A program made the position numbers and the translations under genes. A stretch of 24,081 nucleotides of DNA from Desulforhopalus sp. Its GTDB lineage: Bacteria; Desulfobacterota; Desulfobulbia; Desulfobulbales; Desulfocapsaceae. This document shows, one piece after another, positions 16,528 to 24,081 of the stretch. The notes beneath the pieces were generated by a model. That model ran no database searches. It had not been told where the DNA came from and saw nothing but the letters and a program-made list of their open reading frames with translations. The stretch's first letter is position 1; each line of letters starts with the position of its first letter. Location of the stretch: positions 1-24,081 of the forward strand of contig JALNVI010000041.1 of NCBI GenBank assembly GCA_023231425.1. The letters are read 5' to 3'.

Positions 16528-17805
16528 TTACATGTTGTCGCCAGATGCAGCTCCCTGCATTTTAACTTCAACTTTCTCAGTAAGACTTGCATAATATTTT
16601 TTGAGGTGAACGAGAACTTCTTCACGCCCAAAGTGATCCGGAACTGGTCCACCTTCAGAAAGAGCTTTCCGCAGTTTGGTCCCAGAAAGAATAACACGGC
16701 TTTCTTTTTTATGCGGGCAGGTACGCAGAGAAGCCATACCATCACATTCGGTGCAGTAGAAAGTCCAGTCAATTTTCATCGGTTTGCACAACAGGTCTTT
16801 TGCCGGATCACCTGTGAAGGGAATGCGGTCAAAGATTTCTTGTGCTTCAAAGAGACCATAGAAGTCACCAACACCTGCATGGTCACGTCCAATCAGCATG
16901 TTGTTTACGCCATAGTTTTGACGGAAGGTTGCATGGAGAAGGGCTTCGCGGGGACCGGCATAACGCATGTCAAGAGGATAACCAGCGTTGATAACATTCT
17001 CTTTCACAAAATATTTATCAATCAGGATGTCGATTGCTTCAACCCGAACGTGAGCAGGAATGTCACCAGGTTTCAGATTTCCAATAAGTGAGTGAATGAG
17101 AACACCGTCGCATACTTCAACTGCAATTTTGGCGAGGTATTCATGGGAACGATGCATCGGGTTTCTAAGTTGAAGGGCAGCAACATTTGCCCAACCGCGA
17201 TCATCAAACATTTTGCGGGTTTCTGCAGGTTTGAGATATACTCCCGGGTATTCTGCGGGGTATTCACCCTCGGAAAGGACTTTGACAGGACCGCCAAGGT
17301 TAAATTCTTTCTGAGCCATTACCATCTTGACGCCTGGATGATCTTCCATGGCGACTTTCCAGAATTTACCATCTACAGAGTCTTCTCCGTGACCCATGAA
17401 GACCTTTTCGCATTCCCACTTTTTATCAGTATCGGTCATCTCGTACTTTTCTTCTACGAGCATGGTAGCAAAGACTTTACCTTTTCTAACGAGGGCAACC
17501 TCTTGACCTTCTTTTACTTTAGCGGCATCGCCTGAGGTGATATCAAGAGTAATGGGCACAGGCCAGAAGGTACCGTCAGCAAGTTGAAACTTTTCGCAGA
17601 CGTTTTTCCAGTCGGCTTTTTTCATGAATCCGGCAAGCGGGGAAAATCCACCGATTCCCAGCATGATAAGGTCACCCTTGGCCCGAGCTGAGATCTCAAT
17701 TTGTTGAAGACCAGCTGCTTTTGATTTCTCAGCTTCAAGCTCAGAACCTTCAAGCAACGCACATACCAGACCTTTTCCGCCATGGGGGGCAACTAACTTT
17801 GACAT
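16528..17805 (-). CDS. sat: Sulfate adenylyltransferase (ATP sulfurylase), dissimilatory type
   Basis: Sat activates sulfate with ATP to adenosine 5'-phosphosulfate and pyrophosphate in the cytoplasm, the first step of dissimilatory sulfate reduction. It has 425 residues, normal for the single-subunit prokaryotic form, and no APS-kinase domain. The nucleotide-binding motif is QLRNPMHRSH at 212-221, followed by MRYAGPREALLHATFRQNYG at about 280-299 and GRDHAG at 306-311. Near the C-terminus Cys351, Cys354, Cys363 and His365 resemble the zinc site known from thermophilic Sat proteins, though the last spacing is shorter than I remember. A GAGAGGAAA ribosome binding site precedes the ATG, and a good sigma-70-like promoter lies upstream. 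aprAB and qmo genes, sometimes adjacent, are not present. The terminator shared with xseA follows. Confidence 0.97.
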   Translation of the reverse strand: MSKLVAPHGGKGLVCALLEGSELEAEKSKAAGLQQIEISARAKGDLIMLGIGGFSPLAGFMKKADWKNVCEKFQLADGTFWPVPITLDITSGDAAKVKEGQEVALVRKGKVFATMLVEEKYEMTDTDKKWECEKVFMGHGEDSVDGKFWKVAMEDHPGVKMVMAQKEFNLGGPVKVLSEGEYPAEYPGVYLKPAETRKMFDDRGWANVAALQLRNPMHRSHEYLAKIAVEVCDGVLIHSLIGNLKPGDIPAHVRVEAIDILIDKYFVKENVINAGYPLDMRYAGPREALLHATFRQNYGVNNMLIGRDHAGVGDFYGLFEAQEIFDRIPFTGDPAKDLLCKPMKIDWTFYCTECDGMASLRTCPHKKESRVILSGTKLRKALSEGGPVPDHFGREEVLVHLKKYYASLTEKVEVKMQGAASGDNM

Positions 17806-17869
17806 GATTTCCTCTCAATAAAGGTTAAAAATTAGCAGTTACGATACCTTTTACCGCCTCTGCAAACTG

Positions 17870-17883
17870 AATGACCGTTCATT
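17870..17883. promoter_or_regulatory. Inverted repeat at the predicted sat transcription start, possible operator
   Basis: The sequence AATGACCGTTCATT is an inverted repeat of AATGA and TCATT around four bases. It lies just downstream of the predicted -10 and covers the expected start point, where a bound repressor would block sat transcription. The shape is like operators of TetR-type regulators, but no regulator gene is in the window. Confidence 0.35.
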
Positions 17884-17889
17884 ATGAAA

Positions 17890-17918
17890 TATCTATTATC
17901 TTGCATGAGGAAAGTCAA
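17890..17918 (-). promoter_or_regulatory. Probable sigma-70-type promoter for sat
   Basis: On the minus strand TTGACT (17913-17918) is separated by exactly 17 bases from TAGATA (17890-17895), which places the transcription start near 17883, about 78 bases before the sat ATG. The -35 matches the consensus at five of six positions; the -10 is weaker. Confidence 0.5.
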
Positions 17919-17969
17919 GGGAAAAGGCAAAAGGTGTTGTTTTTTACGAAGAGGAAGATGGCTGTATTT

Positions 17970-18539
17970 TTATCTGCTTTTCTCTACACGCACCCTGCCG
18001 AGGCAGTTGATCACGACTTTTCCCTCTTCTTTACCGCTCCACAGGACCCGGATGGTACCACCGAACATTCCGAGTCGATTTCTGTAAACCAGCCTGTTGT
18101 CGGGGAAATTGGTTGTAAACGTAAGGAGAGACTGGTTGTCGGGATTCGGAGATGAGCCCTGCAACAAATCAGTTGAGAGGAAACCTGTCTGCTTTTCGTT
18201 CGGCTGCTGGACACCGTCTTTTGCCGTACCACCGCCGTTTCCATTGTCTTGAAAGACGGTTATTTGATCAAGATCTCCATCTGTTTTTCCTGCGCTGTTG
18301 GAAAAAAGAACGACGGTATTCGAATTAATTTTAAAGGCATCCAGACGGGCGTTCATCAGAAGCATTACGGTGTTACGGATAACAGCATTAACTTTTCGCG
18401 CATGGGAGAACCTGATCATCTCCGGGCCGGCAAATGCTGTCATCACAAGTAAGAGAGCCACGACAACCATAACTTCAACCAGGCTCAGGCCATTTTTGTT
18501 CAACAGACTTTCTGATATCCTTTTCAATGAATTTTTCAT
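17970..18539 (-). CDS. Type IV pilin-like / GspH-FimT pseudopilin
   Basis: This 189-residue protein has a class III (prepilin) signal: a short basic leader MKNSLKRISESLLNKNG, predicted cleavage between Gly17 and Leu18, and then the hydrophobic helix LSLVEVMVVVALLLVMTAFA with glutamate at position +5 (Glu22). The remainder is a soluble globular domain, consistent with a minor pilin or the GspH/FimT pseudopilin of type IV pilus or type II secretion assembly. No other pilus or secretion gene is nearby, so it is an orphan, possibly recruited by an apparatus encoded elsewhere. It lies between cobO and sat on the same strand, with 136 bases upstream that may hold a folded leader. The exact subfamily is uncertain. 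Confidence 0.85.
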   Translation of the reverse strand: MKNSLKRISESLLNKNGLSLVEVMVVVALLLVMTAFAGPEMIRFSHARKVNAVIRNTVMLLMNARLDAFKINSNTVVLFSNSAGKTDGDLDQITVFQDNGNGGGTAKDGVQQPNEKQTGFLSTDLLQGSSPNPDNQSLLTFTTNFPDNRLVYRNRLGMFGGTIRVLWSGKEEGKVVINCLGRVRVEKSR

Positions 18540-18618
18540 AAACGTCTACCTGGTAAATGAGATGATAAACAACAACATTTATTGGTCGGACTTATTTTCA
18601 GCAGACACCTTTAAACAA

Positions 18619-18677
18619 GAGGTCTCTTCTCCAAATTTTCTTAAGGGAACCCTTAACAAGAACGTCTTGCAGACCTC
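18619..18677 (-). other. Possible structured RNA between cobO and the pseudopilin gene
   Basis: GAGGTCT at 18619-18625 can pair with AGACCTC at 18671-18677 and enclose two smaller perfect hairpins: TTAAGGG/CCCTTAA (18641-18647 with 18650-18656) and CAAGA/TCTTG (18657-18661 with 18665-18669). The result is a three-way-junction shape just after, and overlapping, the cobO stop codon, and upstream of the pseudopilin start. It could be a cobO 3'-end structure or a pilin leader. Short stems like these can also occur by chance. Confidence 0.3.
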
Positions 18678-19197
18678 AGAACTCGATTCCTTTCTGAGCT
18701 TTTATTCCTGATTTGAAGGCATGCTTTTCTGCTTTTATAACAGAGACGGTATCGGCAATCTCGGTTATCTCGGGAGCAGCATTTCTACCAGTAATAATGA
18801 TTGATAATCTTTCGGGTTTGTGTTGCAGAAGAGAAACAATTTTTTCTACATTGAGGAAATTATAGTGAGGCAGATAGGTCAATTCATCAAGGATAATAAG
18901 ATCGTATTTGTCGCTGCTGACCTTCTCTTCAGCAAGTGCAAAACCAGTTTTTGCAACTTCTCTGTCTTCTTCAATATTTTCTTTATTAAAGACAAACCCC
19001 TTGCCGCAAATATGCCATTCAAGGTTATCAATCTTCGAGGCCATCAGCCGCTCCCCAAAATTCCCCTGTCCCTTGAGAAATTGAATTACACACACCTTCA
19101 TTCCATAGCCGAGAGCACGAAATGCGGTGCCAAGAGCCGCTGTAGTTTTCCCCTTACCGTCACCAGTGTTAACGATAATACGCCCTTTGATAGCCAT
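18676..19197 (-). CDS. cobO: Cob(I)alamin (ATP:corrinoid) adenosyltransferase
   Basis: This enzyme of the CobO/BtuR/CobP family attaches the adenosyl group of ATP to reduced corrinoids in the cytoplasm, making adenosylcobalamin or its precursors. The 173-residue length is typical. The P-loop is GDGKGKTT at 12-19 within IVNTGDGKGKTTAALGTA, followed by ALGYGMKVCVIQFLKG, the Walker B-like LIILDELTY and IIITGRNAAPEI near the C-terminus, all family hallmarks. GGAG lies upstream of the ATG at 19197. No other cobalamin genes are in the window, so it serves either salvage or a pathway encoded elsewhere. It follows fcl after an 85-base gap and may be a separate unit. Confidence 0.95.
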   Translation of the reverse strand: MAIKGRIIVNTGDGKGKTTAALGTAFRALGYGMKVCVIQFLKGQGNFGERLMASKIDNLEWHICGKGFVFNKENIEEDREVAKTGFALAEEKVSSDKYDLIILDELTYLPHYNFLNVEKIVSLLQHKPERLSIIITGRNAAPEITEIADTVSVIKAEKHAFKSGIKAQKGIEF

Positions 19198-19282
19198 ATG
19201 GGAGTCTCCTTGTGATATTATTCATAGCGAAACAATAAAAGGATAACAACTTTTCATTAAAATTGCAAAAAAGAAGGAAAAA

Positions 19283-20341
19283 TCAGCGGGAGAGGTAGTT
19301 GCAATAAGTAGATTTCAATGCTGAAGAAAAATCAAACCGGGGTTTCCAGCCCATCTGACTGAGCCGGGAAATATCAAGAAGTTTCTGTGGAGTGCCATCG
19401 GGGTAACTCGAGTTAAAGCGAATTTCTCCTTCATAGCCAACGGTTTCCGCTACAAGCCTGGCCGTATCGCGAATTGTCATGTCTTTGCCCGTGCCAATGT
19501 TTACGAACGACGGACGGGGGAATTTGAAAAACGAGGGGTCCTGCTCCATAACATGGAGACAGGCGGACGCCATATCATCCACATGGAGGAACTCTCTTCT
19601 CGGAGAACCGGTACCCCAGAGTTCAACAAAAATTTCTGCATTGGAATTCAGATTTTTTTCTGAAGAATTGTAACCGATTGAGGCTGCAATATTCTCGGGA
19701 ATCTCACCATATTTATCTTCATCTGCTGAAATTGCTGCAACGTCACCCTGCACCGCCAGTTTGGCAAGATGGCATTTGCGAAGCATTGCCGGGATGACGT
19801 GGCTGTTCTTCAAGTGGTAGTTATCGCCTGGGCCAAAAAGATTGGTGGGCATTACACTGCGGTAATTCGTGTCATACTGCCGGTTGTACGATTCACAGAT
19901 TTTAATACCGGCGATCTTGGCGATTGCGTAGGCCTCATTGGTAGGCTCAAGAAGACCTGTGAGCAAACTTTCTTCGTGCAAAGGCTGGGAGGCAAATTTG
20001 GGATAGATACAAGAACTTCCGAGGAAAAGAATCTCTTTCACACCACACTGCCAGGCCTGATGAATTACGTTGCACTCCATCATCAGATTTTCATAGATAA
20101 AATTGGCGGGGTACGTGCTGTTGGCGAGAATTCCACCAACTTTTGCTGCTGCAAGAACGACGATGTCAGGACGTTCCTTCTTGAAAAAGTGCGTGGTCTG
20201 CTGCTGATCAAGCAGGTTGAGTTCATGGTGACTTCGGGTGACAATATTGTTTATCCCCCGCGTTTTAAGTTGTCGAACAATGGCTCCGCCAACCATTCCC
20301 CGATGACCAGCTACGTATATCTTTTGGTTGGAATCAATCAT
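19283..20341 (-). CDS. fcl: GDP-L-fucose synthase
   Basis: Fcl (WcaG) is a short-chain dehydrogenase/reductase that epimerises and reduces GDP-4-keto-6-deoxy-D-mannose, the product of Gmd, to GDP-L-fucose in the cytoplasm. The N-terminal NADP-binding motif is AGHRGMVGGA at 11-20; the catalytic Ser-Tyr-Lys set is visible as SSCIYP near 109-114 and YAIAK with Tyr138 and Lys142; WGTGSPRREFLHVDDMA at about 242-258 is typical. The protein has 352 residues, about 30 longer than E. coli Fcl. The excess sits in an acidic, Asn/Ser-rich stretch at about 198-236, just before that motif. It is the last gene of galU-ugd-gmd-fcl, 11 bases after gmd. Confidence 0.95.
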   Translation of the reverse strand: MIDSNQKIYVAGHRGMVGGAIVRQLKTRGINNIVTRSHHELNLLDQQQTTHFFKKERPDIVVLAAAKVGGILANSTYPANFIYENLMMECNVIHQAWQCGVKEILFLGSSCIYPKFASQPLHEESLLTGLLEPTNEAYAIAKIAGIKICESYNRQYDTNYRSVMPTNLFGPGDNYHLKNSHVIPAMLRKCHLAKLAVQGDVAAISADEDKYGEIPENIAASIGYNSSEKNLNSNAEIFVELWGTGSPRREFLHVDDMASACLHVMEQDPSFFKFPRPSFVNIGTGKDMTIRDTARLVAETVGYEGEIRFNSSYPDGTPQKLLDISRLSQMGWKPRFDFSSALKSTYCNYLSR

Positions 20342-20352
20342 GAGAATAACTC

Positions 20353-21477
20353 TTATTCATTGTGATCAAGGATTGTATAACCTTCACTTCTGCACAGATC
20401 ATCGCGTTTGGCCTCTTCATAATCGTAACGTACCATTTCTGTAACAAGTTGAGAAAAAGACGTTTCAGGCGTCCAATGCAATTTTTCCCTTGCCTTGGAA
20501 GGATCTCCCAATAAGGTTTCAACCTCAGTGGGCCGAAAGTACCGGGGATCAACACGGACAATAACGTCACCCGGAGTCAGATTGCTCGAAGGAGGAAGCG
20601 AACCAGAAATGGTATCAACGACTCCAATTTCTTCTTTTCCCTTTCCTTTCCATTTTAGTATTACCCCAAATTCAGCGGCAGCTGCATTGACAAATTCACG
20701 CACAGAATGTTGCTTTCCTGTGGCAATGACAAAATCCTCGGGAGCATTCTGCTGGAGCATTAACCACTGCATGACCACATAATCACGGGCATGTCCCCAG
20801 TCCCGGCGGGCATTAAGATTCCCGAGATACATGCAGTCCTGCAAGCCAAGAACCATACGTGCAACAGCTCTGGTAATCTTACGGGTAACAAAGGTTTCTC
20901 CACGTCTTGGAGATTCGTGGTTGAAGAGAATTCCGTTACAGGCGTAAACACCGTATGCTTCGCGGTAATTGACAACAATCCAGTATGCATACATTTTTGA
21001 GACGGCATACGGAGAACGCGGGTAGAAAGGCGTTGTCTCCTTTTGTGGGACCTCCTGGACTTTACCGAAAAGTTCAGAGGTTGACGCCTGATAAAATTTC
21101 GTCTTTTGGGTCAGGCCCAGAATGCGTATTGCTTCAAGCAGACGTAATGTTCCGAGAGCATCAGAGTTCGCCGTATATTCTGGTTCTTCAAACGAAACAG
21201 CTACATGGGACTGCGCTGCGAGATTGTAAATCTCATCCGGTTGAATTTTTCCTATTATATGGATAAGGCTTGAAGAATCAGTCAAGTCTCCGTAGTGAAG
21301 GATAAAATTTCGGTTAGAGACATGCGGATCTTGATAAATATGGTCAATGCGGCTGGTATTAAACGATGAAGAACGTCGTTTGATGCCATGGACCTCGTAG
21401 CCTTTTTGCAACAGAAGCTCAGCGAGGTAGGAACCATCCTGTCCCGTAATCCCGGTAATAAGTGCTTTGCGCAACAT
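20353..21477 (-). CDS. gmd: GDP-mannose 4,6-dehydratase
   Basis: Gmd is an extended short-chain dehydrogenase/reductase that converts GDP-D-mannose to GDP-4-keto-6-deoxy-D-mannose, the substrate of Fcl. It has 374 residues, normal for the family. The NADP-binding motif GITGQDGSY lies at 9-17, followed by HGIKRRSSSFNTSRIDHIY, strongly diagnostic of Gmd; catalytic features are STSELFGKV with Ser/Glu near 132-135 and YAVSK with Tyr157 and Lys161; NHESPRRGETFVTRKI and VRVDPRYFRPTEVE are also typical. AAGGAT precedes the ATG at 21477, which is 4 bases after the ugd stop. The pathway gene for GDP-mannose itself is not in the window. Confidence 0.97.
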   Translation of the reverse strand: MLRKALITGITGQDGSYLAELLLQKGYEVHGIKRRSSSFNTSRIDHIYQDPHVSNRNFILHYGDLTDSSSLIHIIGKIQPDEIYNLAAQSHVAVSFEEPEYTANSDALGTLRLLEAIRILGLTQKTKFYQASTSELFGKVQEVPQKETTPFYPRSPYAVSKMYAYWIVVNYREAYGVYACNGILFNHESPRRGETFVTRKITRAVARMVLGLQDCMYLGNLNARRDWGHARDYVVMQWLMLQQNAPEDFVIATGKQHSVREFVNAAAAEFGVILKWKGKGKEEIGVVDTISGSLPPSSNLTPGDVIVRVDPRYFRPTEVETLLGDPSKAREKLHWTPETSFSQLVTEMVRYDYEEAKRDDLCRSEGYTILDHNE

Positions 21478-21481
21478 ATGT

Positions 21482-22822
21482 TTATCCTTCTCTCAGTGAG
21501 CGTCCACGACCAATACCATAATAGGCAAGGCCCTTACTTTCTATGCGGGAAGGCTCGTACAGATTTCGTCCATCAAAAATAACTTTATCGTTGAGTTCAC
21601 TGACAAGAAGTTCAAAATCCGGTACACGGAAGGATTTCCATTCAGTCACAATGAACAGACCATCAGCCCCATGAAGAGCACCCTCCTTTGTTCCCATAAG
21701 AGTTAAATCATCTCGGGAACCAAATATTCTCTGGGCTTCTTCCATTGCTTCGGGATCGTAGGCCTGAACCTTTGCCCCGGCTTTCCAGAGGAATTCAAGG
21801 AGTACGCGGCTGGATGCCTCCCGCATGTCATCAGTATTGGGTTTGAAAGCAAGCCCCCACACCGCAAATTTCTTGCCTTTGAGGTCACCTTTATAATGCT
21901 TCAGAGCATGATCAAATAAAATCTTTTTCTGACAATGATTAACTTCTTCAACGGCCTTCAGTATTCTTGCTTCATAACCAATTTTTTCAGCAGAACGCTG
22001 GAGGGCCTGAACATCTTTTGGAAAACAGGAACCACCATAACCACATCCGGGATATATGAAATGATAGCCAATTCGAGAATCAGACCCGATCCCTTTACGC
22101 ACCTGCTCAATATCAACGCCGAGACGTTCAGCCAGACCGGACATTTCATTCATAAAAGAAATTTTTGTGGCAAGCATGCAGTTAGCGGCATATTTAGTGA
22201 ATTCTGCACTTCGGACATCCATAACAATAATTTTGTCATGATTCCTGCTGAAAGGTTCATATAATTCACGCATCTTTGCTTCAGCATTTTTATCAGAAGT
22301 CCCTATGATAATTCGTTCCGGCCTCATACAGTCCTCAAGAGCGGACCCTTCCTTGAGGAATTCGGGGTTTGACACAACATGAAAATCGATATTGGTGTGG
22401 CGTTCTTTTAATACTCCTTTCATGTGAGCAGCAACCCTGTCAGCGGTTCCAACGGGTACAGTAGACTTATCAATAATGATTTTAGAAGTTGTCATTAAAG
22501 AAGCAATTTTACCCGCCACTGCGAGGACATATTGGAGGTCTGCACTGCCATCTTCATCAGGCGGAGTGCCAACAGCGATAAATTGCAATTCTCCGAAATC
22601 GACCCCTTTCCGGGCATCTGTTGTGAAAATCATTCTCTTTTTTTCACAGTTTTGAATAACGAGTTCTGAGAGTCCCGGTTCATAAATCGGAATTTGTCCA
22701 CTACTCAGGTTCTCAATCTTTTTTTCGTCAATATCAACACAACAAACCTGATGCCCGACATCAGCAAGGACTGCCGCCTGAACAAGCCCTACATAGCCGA
22801 CACCAAATACAGTAACATTCAT
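21482..22822 (-). CDS. ugd: UDP-glucose 6-dehydrogenase
   Basis: Ugd oxidises UDP-glucose, made by the upstream GalU, to UDP-glucuronate with two NAD+ in the cytoplasm; the product feeds acidic surface polysaccharide. The 446-residue length is normal. The Rossmann motif is GVGYVG at 7-12, with VGTPPDEDGSADL at about 84-96, STVPVGT at 120-126 and NPEFLKEGSAL at 152-162. The catalytic cysteine is Cys266 in GCGYGGSCFPKD. The C-terminal domain contains WGLAFKPNTDDMREASS, a further family signature. It starts 20 bases after the galU stop and ends 4 bases before gmd, so the four sugar-nucleotide genes form a tight operon. Confidence 0.96.
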   Translation of the reverse strand: MNVTVFGVGYVGLVQAAVLADVGHQVCCVDIDEKKIENLSSGQIPIYEPGLSELVIQNCEKKRMIFTTDARKGVDFGELQFIAVGTPPDEDGSADLQYVLAVAGKIASLMTTSKIIIDKSTVPVGTADRVAAHMKGVLKERHTNIDFHVVSNPEFLKEGSALEDCMRPERIIIGTSDKNAEAKMRELYEPFSRNHDKIIVMDVRSAEFTKYAANCMLATKISFMNEMSGLAERLGVDIEQVRKGIGSDSRIGYHFIYPGCGYGGSCFPKDVQALQRSAEKIGYEARILKAVEEVNHCQKKILFDHALKHYKGDLKGKKFAVWGLAFKPNTDDMREASSRVLLEFLWKAGAKVQAYDPEAMEEAQRIFGSRDDLTLMGTKEGALHGADGLFIVTEWKSFRVPDFELLVSELNDKVIFDGRNLYEPSRIESKGLAYYGIGRGRSLREG

Positions 22823-22842
22823 AAATACACCTTAAACTTGTT

Positions 22843-23718
22843 TCAAAGAATTTTTTTAATATATTCTCTCAGTTGAGGCCCAATTTCAGGGCGTTCCAAA
22901 GCAAAGGCAAGATTGGCCATTTGAAAACCGGCTTTGTCACCACAATCAAATCGTGTCCCCTCAAACTTGAAACCAAACAAAGGTTGTTCTTTAAGCAACT
23001 CAACCATGGCATCTGTAACCTGAATCTCATTCCCTGCACCACGCTTGTGGCTCCCGAGAAAGTCAAAGATACGAGGGGTAAAAATATAACGACCGATGGC
23101 TGCAATATTGGAAGGTGCACTCTCGGGAGTGGGCTTCTCAACCATACCCGTAACACGAATAATCCCATCGCAATCCTCTTTTCCGGATAAGATTCCGTAT
23201 TTATTGGTATCTTCTTGCGGAATTTCAATCGCAGCGACCATGGATGCTCTGAGTCTGTCGAACATTTTTATCATTTGATACAAGACAGGCGTTTCGCTCT
23301 GGATAAGGTCATCGGCAAGGAGAACAGCAAAGGGCTCATCACCTACAATGTCTCGAGCACACCAGATGGCGTGTCCAAGTCCAAGGGGTTCACTTTGTCT
23401 CGTATAAATAATTGTCCCGGATTTAGGGACAAGTGACTCAATAGTTTTGAGAAGATTTGTTTTATCTCTCTTTCGTAACGTATCTTCCAGTTCGTACTGA
23501 CGATCAAAATGATTCTCAAGAGGAGTTTTTCCACTCCCGGTAACAAATATTATCTGTTCAATACCAGAGGCGAGAGCCTCTTCAACAGCGTATTGAATAA
23601 GAGGCTTATCGACAACGGGGAGCATCTCTTTAGGCATTGCCTTGGTTGCAGGTAAAAATCTTGTTCCTAATCCAGCTACAGGGAAAACAGCTTTTTTAAT
23701 TTTCATTTCCAGACTCAT
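22843..23718 (-). CDS. galU: UTP--glucose-1-phosphate uridylyltransferase
   Basis: GalU makes UDP-glucose from glucose 1-phosphate and UTP in the cytoplasm, the substrate of the downstream Ugd. It has 291 residues, the normal length. The nucleotidyltransferase signature is GLGTRFLPATKAMPKEM at 16-32, followed by VVDKPLIQYAVEEALASGI; other features are EPLGLGHAIWCA, FAVLLADDLI and GMVEKPTPESAPSNIAAIGRYI. The start could be the ATG at 23718 or the one at 23706 (MKIKKAVFPVAG); neither has a good ribosome binding site, and I keep the longer form. It is the first gene of the sugar-nucleotide operon and lies about 250 bases downstream of the rRNA operon terminator. Confidence 0.95.
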   Translation of the reverse strand: MSLEMKIKKAVFPVAGLGTRFLPATKAMPKEMLPVVDKPLIQYAVEEALASGIEQIIFVTGSGKTPLENHFDRQYELEDTLRKRDKTNLLKTIESLVPKSGTIIYTRQSEPLGLGHAIWCARDIVGDEPFAVLLADDLIQSETPVLYQMIKMFDRLRASMVAAIEIPQEDTNKYGILSGKEDCDGIIRVTGMVEKPTPESAPSNIAAIGRYIFTPRIFDFLGSHKRGAGNEIQVTDAMVELLKEQPLFGFKFEGTRFDCGDKAGFQMANLAFALERPEIGPQLREYIKKIL

Positions 23719-23968
23719 TCAAAAGTTAGCGATTACAAAATTTTTCAGTTGGCAAAATAATGGCAGGTAAAAGCAAAAATCACAACACCTGATTGTCAGA
23801 ACCTTTTGAACGTAAACAATAAAGAAGCTGACTTTGCAGCGGAGGTGTGTCCATATCAAACAGTAAAACACTTAATATAGAGCATTGGCCAAATCTTTGA
23901 AAGTGAGGAAATGATTTAACAGGACAGATTTACCCGTTTCTTTGAGCAACGTGGAGCAGACAAAAAAA

Positions 23969-24001
23969 AGAGTCCCGTAAGGAAAAACCTTACGGGACTC
24001 T
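23969..24001 (-). terminator. Rho-independent terminator of the rRNA operon
   Basis: AGAGTCCCGTAAGG at 23969-23982 pairs perfectly with 23988-24001 around a five-base loop, a 14-base-pair stem. On the minus strand it is followed by eight T residues (23962-23969). It lies about 12 bases after the 3' end of the 5S gene, so it should end the leftward rRNA transcript before galU. Confidence 0.92.
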
Positions 24002-24013
24002 ATCGTAAAAAAA

Positions 24014-24081
24014 TGGCGACGACCTACTCTCCCACATAGTCACCCATGCAGTACCATCGGCGCAGAGAAGCTTAACTTCCG
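24014..24081 (-). rRNA. rrf: 5S ribosomal RNA, 3' part (cut by the window edge)
   Basis: The reverse complement of the last 68 bases reads as the 3' part of a bacterial 5S rRNA: GGAAGTTAAGCTTCTC, then GCGCCGATGGTACTGC, then GGGAGAGTAGGTCG and an end of CGCCA. Roughly the first 45-50 bases lie beyond the window. The exact 3' end is estimated to within two or three bases. The 23S and 16S genes are expected to the right. Confidence 0.95.

Noticed and set aside
23719..23968. tRNA or small gene between galU and the rRNA terminator
   Set aside because: No cloverleaf, no reading frame with a ribosome binding site and no clear hairpin was found; it probably holds the galU promoter, which I could not locate.

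Overview
The window reads as a chromosome segment of a Gram-negative, sulfate-reducing deltaproteobacterium (Desulfobacterota; a Desulfobulbales-type organism is my best guess, not proven). The reasons are a bacterial Sat-type ATP sulfurylase, three lipid A biosynthesis genes (lpxB, lpxK, lpxC), and a gene set that otherwise looks like ordinary chromosome. No phage, transposon, CRISPR array or tRNA gene was seen. The right edge cuts through a 5S rRNA gene, the end of a leftward-transcribed rRNA operon.

Layout: (1) 72-2608, minus strand, a glutamine-type ABC importer in the order glnH, glnP, glnQ, with a strong terminator hairpin between glnH and glnP. (2) 2609-3261, a gene-poor stretch ending in a weak plus-strand ORF that may be a gene remnant. 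(3) 3258-10300, one long minus-strand run, livK-livH-livM-livG-livF followed within 11 bases by a Gfo/Idh/MocA oxidoreductase and then lpxB, so a branched-chain amino acid importer and lipid A genes are probably co-transcribed. (4) 10567-12843, plus strand, lpxK and lpxC, ending at a near-perfect palindromic terminator. (5) 12958-14892, minus strand, a membrane-anchored TPR-like protein followed by a DegT-family sugar aminotransferase resembling KdnA. (6) 15059-16405, plus strand, xseA. (7) 16528-19197, minus strand, sat, an orphan pseudopilin and cobO. (8) 19283-23718, minus strand, the nucleotide-sugar operon galU-ugd-gmd-fcl. (9) 23969-24081, minus strand, the rRNA operon terminator and partial 5S gene.

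Functionally the window is dominated by envelope construction. LpxC, LpxB and LpxK are three steps of lipid A synthesis. GalU, Ugd, Gmd and Fcl supply UDP-glucose, UDP-glucuronate and GDP-L-fucose for surface polysaccharide. The Gfo/Idh oxidoreductase beside lpxB and the DegT aminotransferase near lpxC may modify lipid A or its Kdo core (GnnA-like and KdnA/GnnB-like roles; this is inference). Two amino acid importers and the first enzyme of dissimilatory sulfate reduction complete the picture.

I see no clear previously undescribed system. The points most worth a second look are the possible lipid A/Kdo amino-sugar modification genes, the matching hairpins after both solute-binding-protein genes, an inverted repeat at the predicted sat transcription start, and a possible folded RNA upstream of the orphan pseudopilin.
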